The position numbers and the translations under genes were made by a program. 17,500 nt of DNA from contig NC_091564.1 of assembly GCF_042767895.1 (NCBI RefSeq), positions 5,147,403-5,164,902 on the forward strand, given 5' to 3'. The notes beneath the pieces were generated by a model that saw nothing but the letters and a program-made list of their open reading frames with translations, did not search any database and was not told the origin of the DNA. This DNA comes from Penaeus vannamei. Its lineage: Eukaryota; Arthropoda; Malacostraca; Decapoda; Penaeidae. Below are positions 16,791-17,500 of the stretch, piece after piece; positions within the stretch are counted from its first letter, which is position 1; each line of letters starts with the position of its first letter.

Positions 16791-17012
16791 TCGCGCCGGC
16801 CACGCGTCCTCTCGCTCTATCGGAGTGATCGCTGTAGCAAGGCTCCGAGGTAATGATATCATTGCATTGTTGCATAATTGCGCAAACTCTCGGCCGCGTT
16901 GAGACAAAGGAGCGCAGGTATTCGCGTGCGGTGTTAAGGCCGGTATTAATTGCATTAGAATAGGTATAGTTGCACTTGAGAACGTAATTTAGTTCCCTCG
17001 CGCTCGGGGATC
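16791..17012. promoter_or_regulatory. Candidate regulatory segment with AATGATATCATT and ATTGCGCAA
   Basis: AATGATATCATT (16852-16863) is a perfect 12-bp palindrome. ATTGCATT (16861), TTGCATAAT (16870) and TAATTGCATTA (16947-16957) are repeated TGCAT-type words. ATTGCGCAA (16877-16885) matches the C/EBP consensus. The flanks contain intact CpG (CGCGCCGGCCACGCG, CTCGCGCTCGGGG). The density of paired, palindromic factor-like words in a T-rich desert suggests a cis-regulatory element or a CpG island near a gene beyond the right edge. GCGCAG|GTATTC at 16917|16918 is a weak donor-like site. Confidence 0.3.
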
Positions 17013-17017
17013 GGCTC

Positions 17018-17180
17018 GGTGTTGTTTGTTTGTTTTTGTTTGGTTTATTGCTTTGTTTGTTTGTTTGTTTCTTCGTTCGTTTGTTTTTGTTTTTGTTTGT
17101 TTTATTGTTTTGTTTGGTCGTTTGTTTTTGTTTGTTTTATTGCTGTGTTTTATTACTTTTTTTTGTTCGTTCGTTTGCTT
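17018..17180. repeat. Degenerate (GTTT)n array
   Basis: GTTTGTTTTTGTTTG repeats with a recurring longer phrase, TTTGTTTTTGTTTG followed by GTTTATTG or TTTTATTG, near 17030, 17085 and 17122. This gives a higher-order period of roughly 40-55 bp on top of the tetranucleotide. Confidence 0.85.
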
Positions 17181-17500
17181 GTTCGCTTGATTGGATGAAT
17201 TGATGGTTAGTTGCTGCTGGTTTTAATTCGATGTAATTTATTTGCGTGTGTTTGTGGGATTGTTTTGTTTATTTGTTTTTTGTTTACGATTTTTTTTAAG
17301 TTCTCGCGTGTTTGTGAGGTCTTTAAATGTTGGTTTGTTTGTTATTCAGATTAATTTGATTATAATATAGTTATTACCTGACTGTGAGACGTGTTGTTTA
17401 GTTGCTTTCTTTGTTTTATTATTGTTTGTTTTATTTTACCGGTTATTGAGGATGATAGCAGCCATTTGCAATGCATAATCTCTTCCGGTTTATTATTGTT
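17181..17500. other. AT-rich spacer to the window edge
   Basis: T/G-rich and A/T-rich sequence without an open frame of note. ACCGGTTATT at about 17438 repeats ten bases of the Grainyhead-like site at 2862. No gene is seen before the edge. Confidence 0.5.

Overview
The window is eukaryotic, non-coding DNA dominated by simple sequence repeats. Dinucleotide tracts of about 75-130 bp, a (GATA)n block, polypurine/polypyrimidine domains and degenerate trinucleotide arrays occupy well over half of it, and AT-rich single-copy spacer lies between them. This density and mix is characteristic of decapod crustacean genomes, penaeid shrimp in particular. That assignment is an inference from texture alone, because no protein or RNA gene here pins the taxon. 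There is no bacterial gene organisation, no CRISPR array and no tRNA or rRNA that I could recognise.

I support no complete protein-coding gene. The long open frames (for example 4639-5448 minus, 11008-11828 minus, 14478-15470 plus) are frames kept open by repeats such as (CA)n, (CT)n, (TCC)n, (GATA)n or G-rich minisatellite. A few short pieces look like possible exons or remnants and are reported as weak: an open tail at about 305-400, a 48-codon ORF at 8257-8403, a 29-nt splice-bounded segment at 8695-8723, and splice-site-like sequence in two CpG-rich islands (4746-4935 and 14300-14700). The second island has CAG|GTGAGT preceded by a pyrimidine-rich tract, so it reads as a fused acceptor and donor.

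Layout. 1-1270: purine-rich repeat, (TG)n with a 23-bp higher-order period, and purine-rich spacer. 1275-1660: polypyrimidine with (TCC)n. 1661-3372: spacer, an ATT/ATC array, a cluster of inverted CCAAT boxes with a Grainyhead-type palindrome (2836-3000), and a GC-rich hairpin segment. 3373-4466: compound C/A/AT/GATA microsatellite, purine domain, then a CT domain and an E-box cluster. 4490-5870: ATT array, CpG island, poly-T, (CA)n, a second CpG island, purine domain. 5969-6577: the clearest mobile-element signature, a long fold-back made of two inverted copies of a short non-coding element. 6578-9532: spacer, polypurine then T-rich domains, (CT)48, a diverged 100-bp duplication, GA-rich DNA. 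9533-11290: AT-rich spacer with a degenerate minisatellite and a CpG-rich segment. 11290-13304: G-rich minisatellite, purine domain, trinucleotide array, twin (CT)n tracts. 13305-14121: a candidate enhancer with paired TAATTA sites around an AP-1 site, a GGATAAGGA minisatellite and (CT)n. 14122-15955: CpG island, (AT)n, then a CT-to-GA strand switch forming a roughly 1-kb low-complexity palindrome. 15956-17500: T-rich spacer, a candidate regulatory segment and a GTTT array.

The most plausible reading is an intergenic region or very large intron in a repeat-inflated arthropod genome. Islands of denser single-copy sequence, which may be regulatory or exonic, sit between expanded repeats. I found no convincing multi-gene system.
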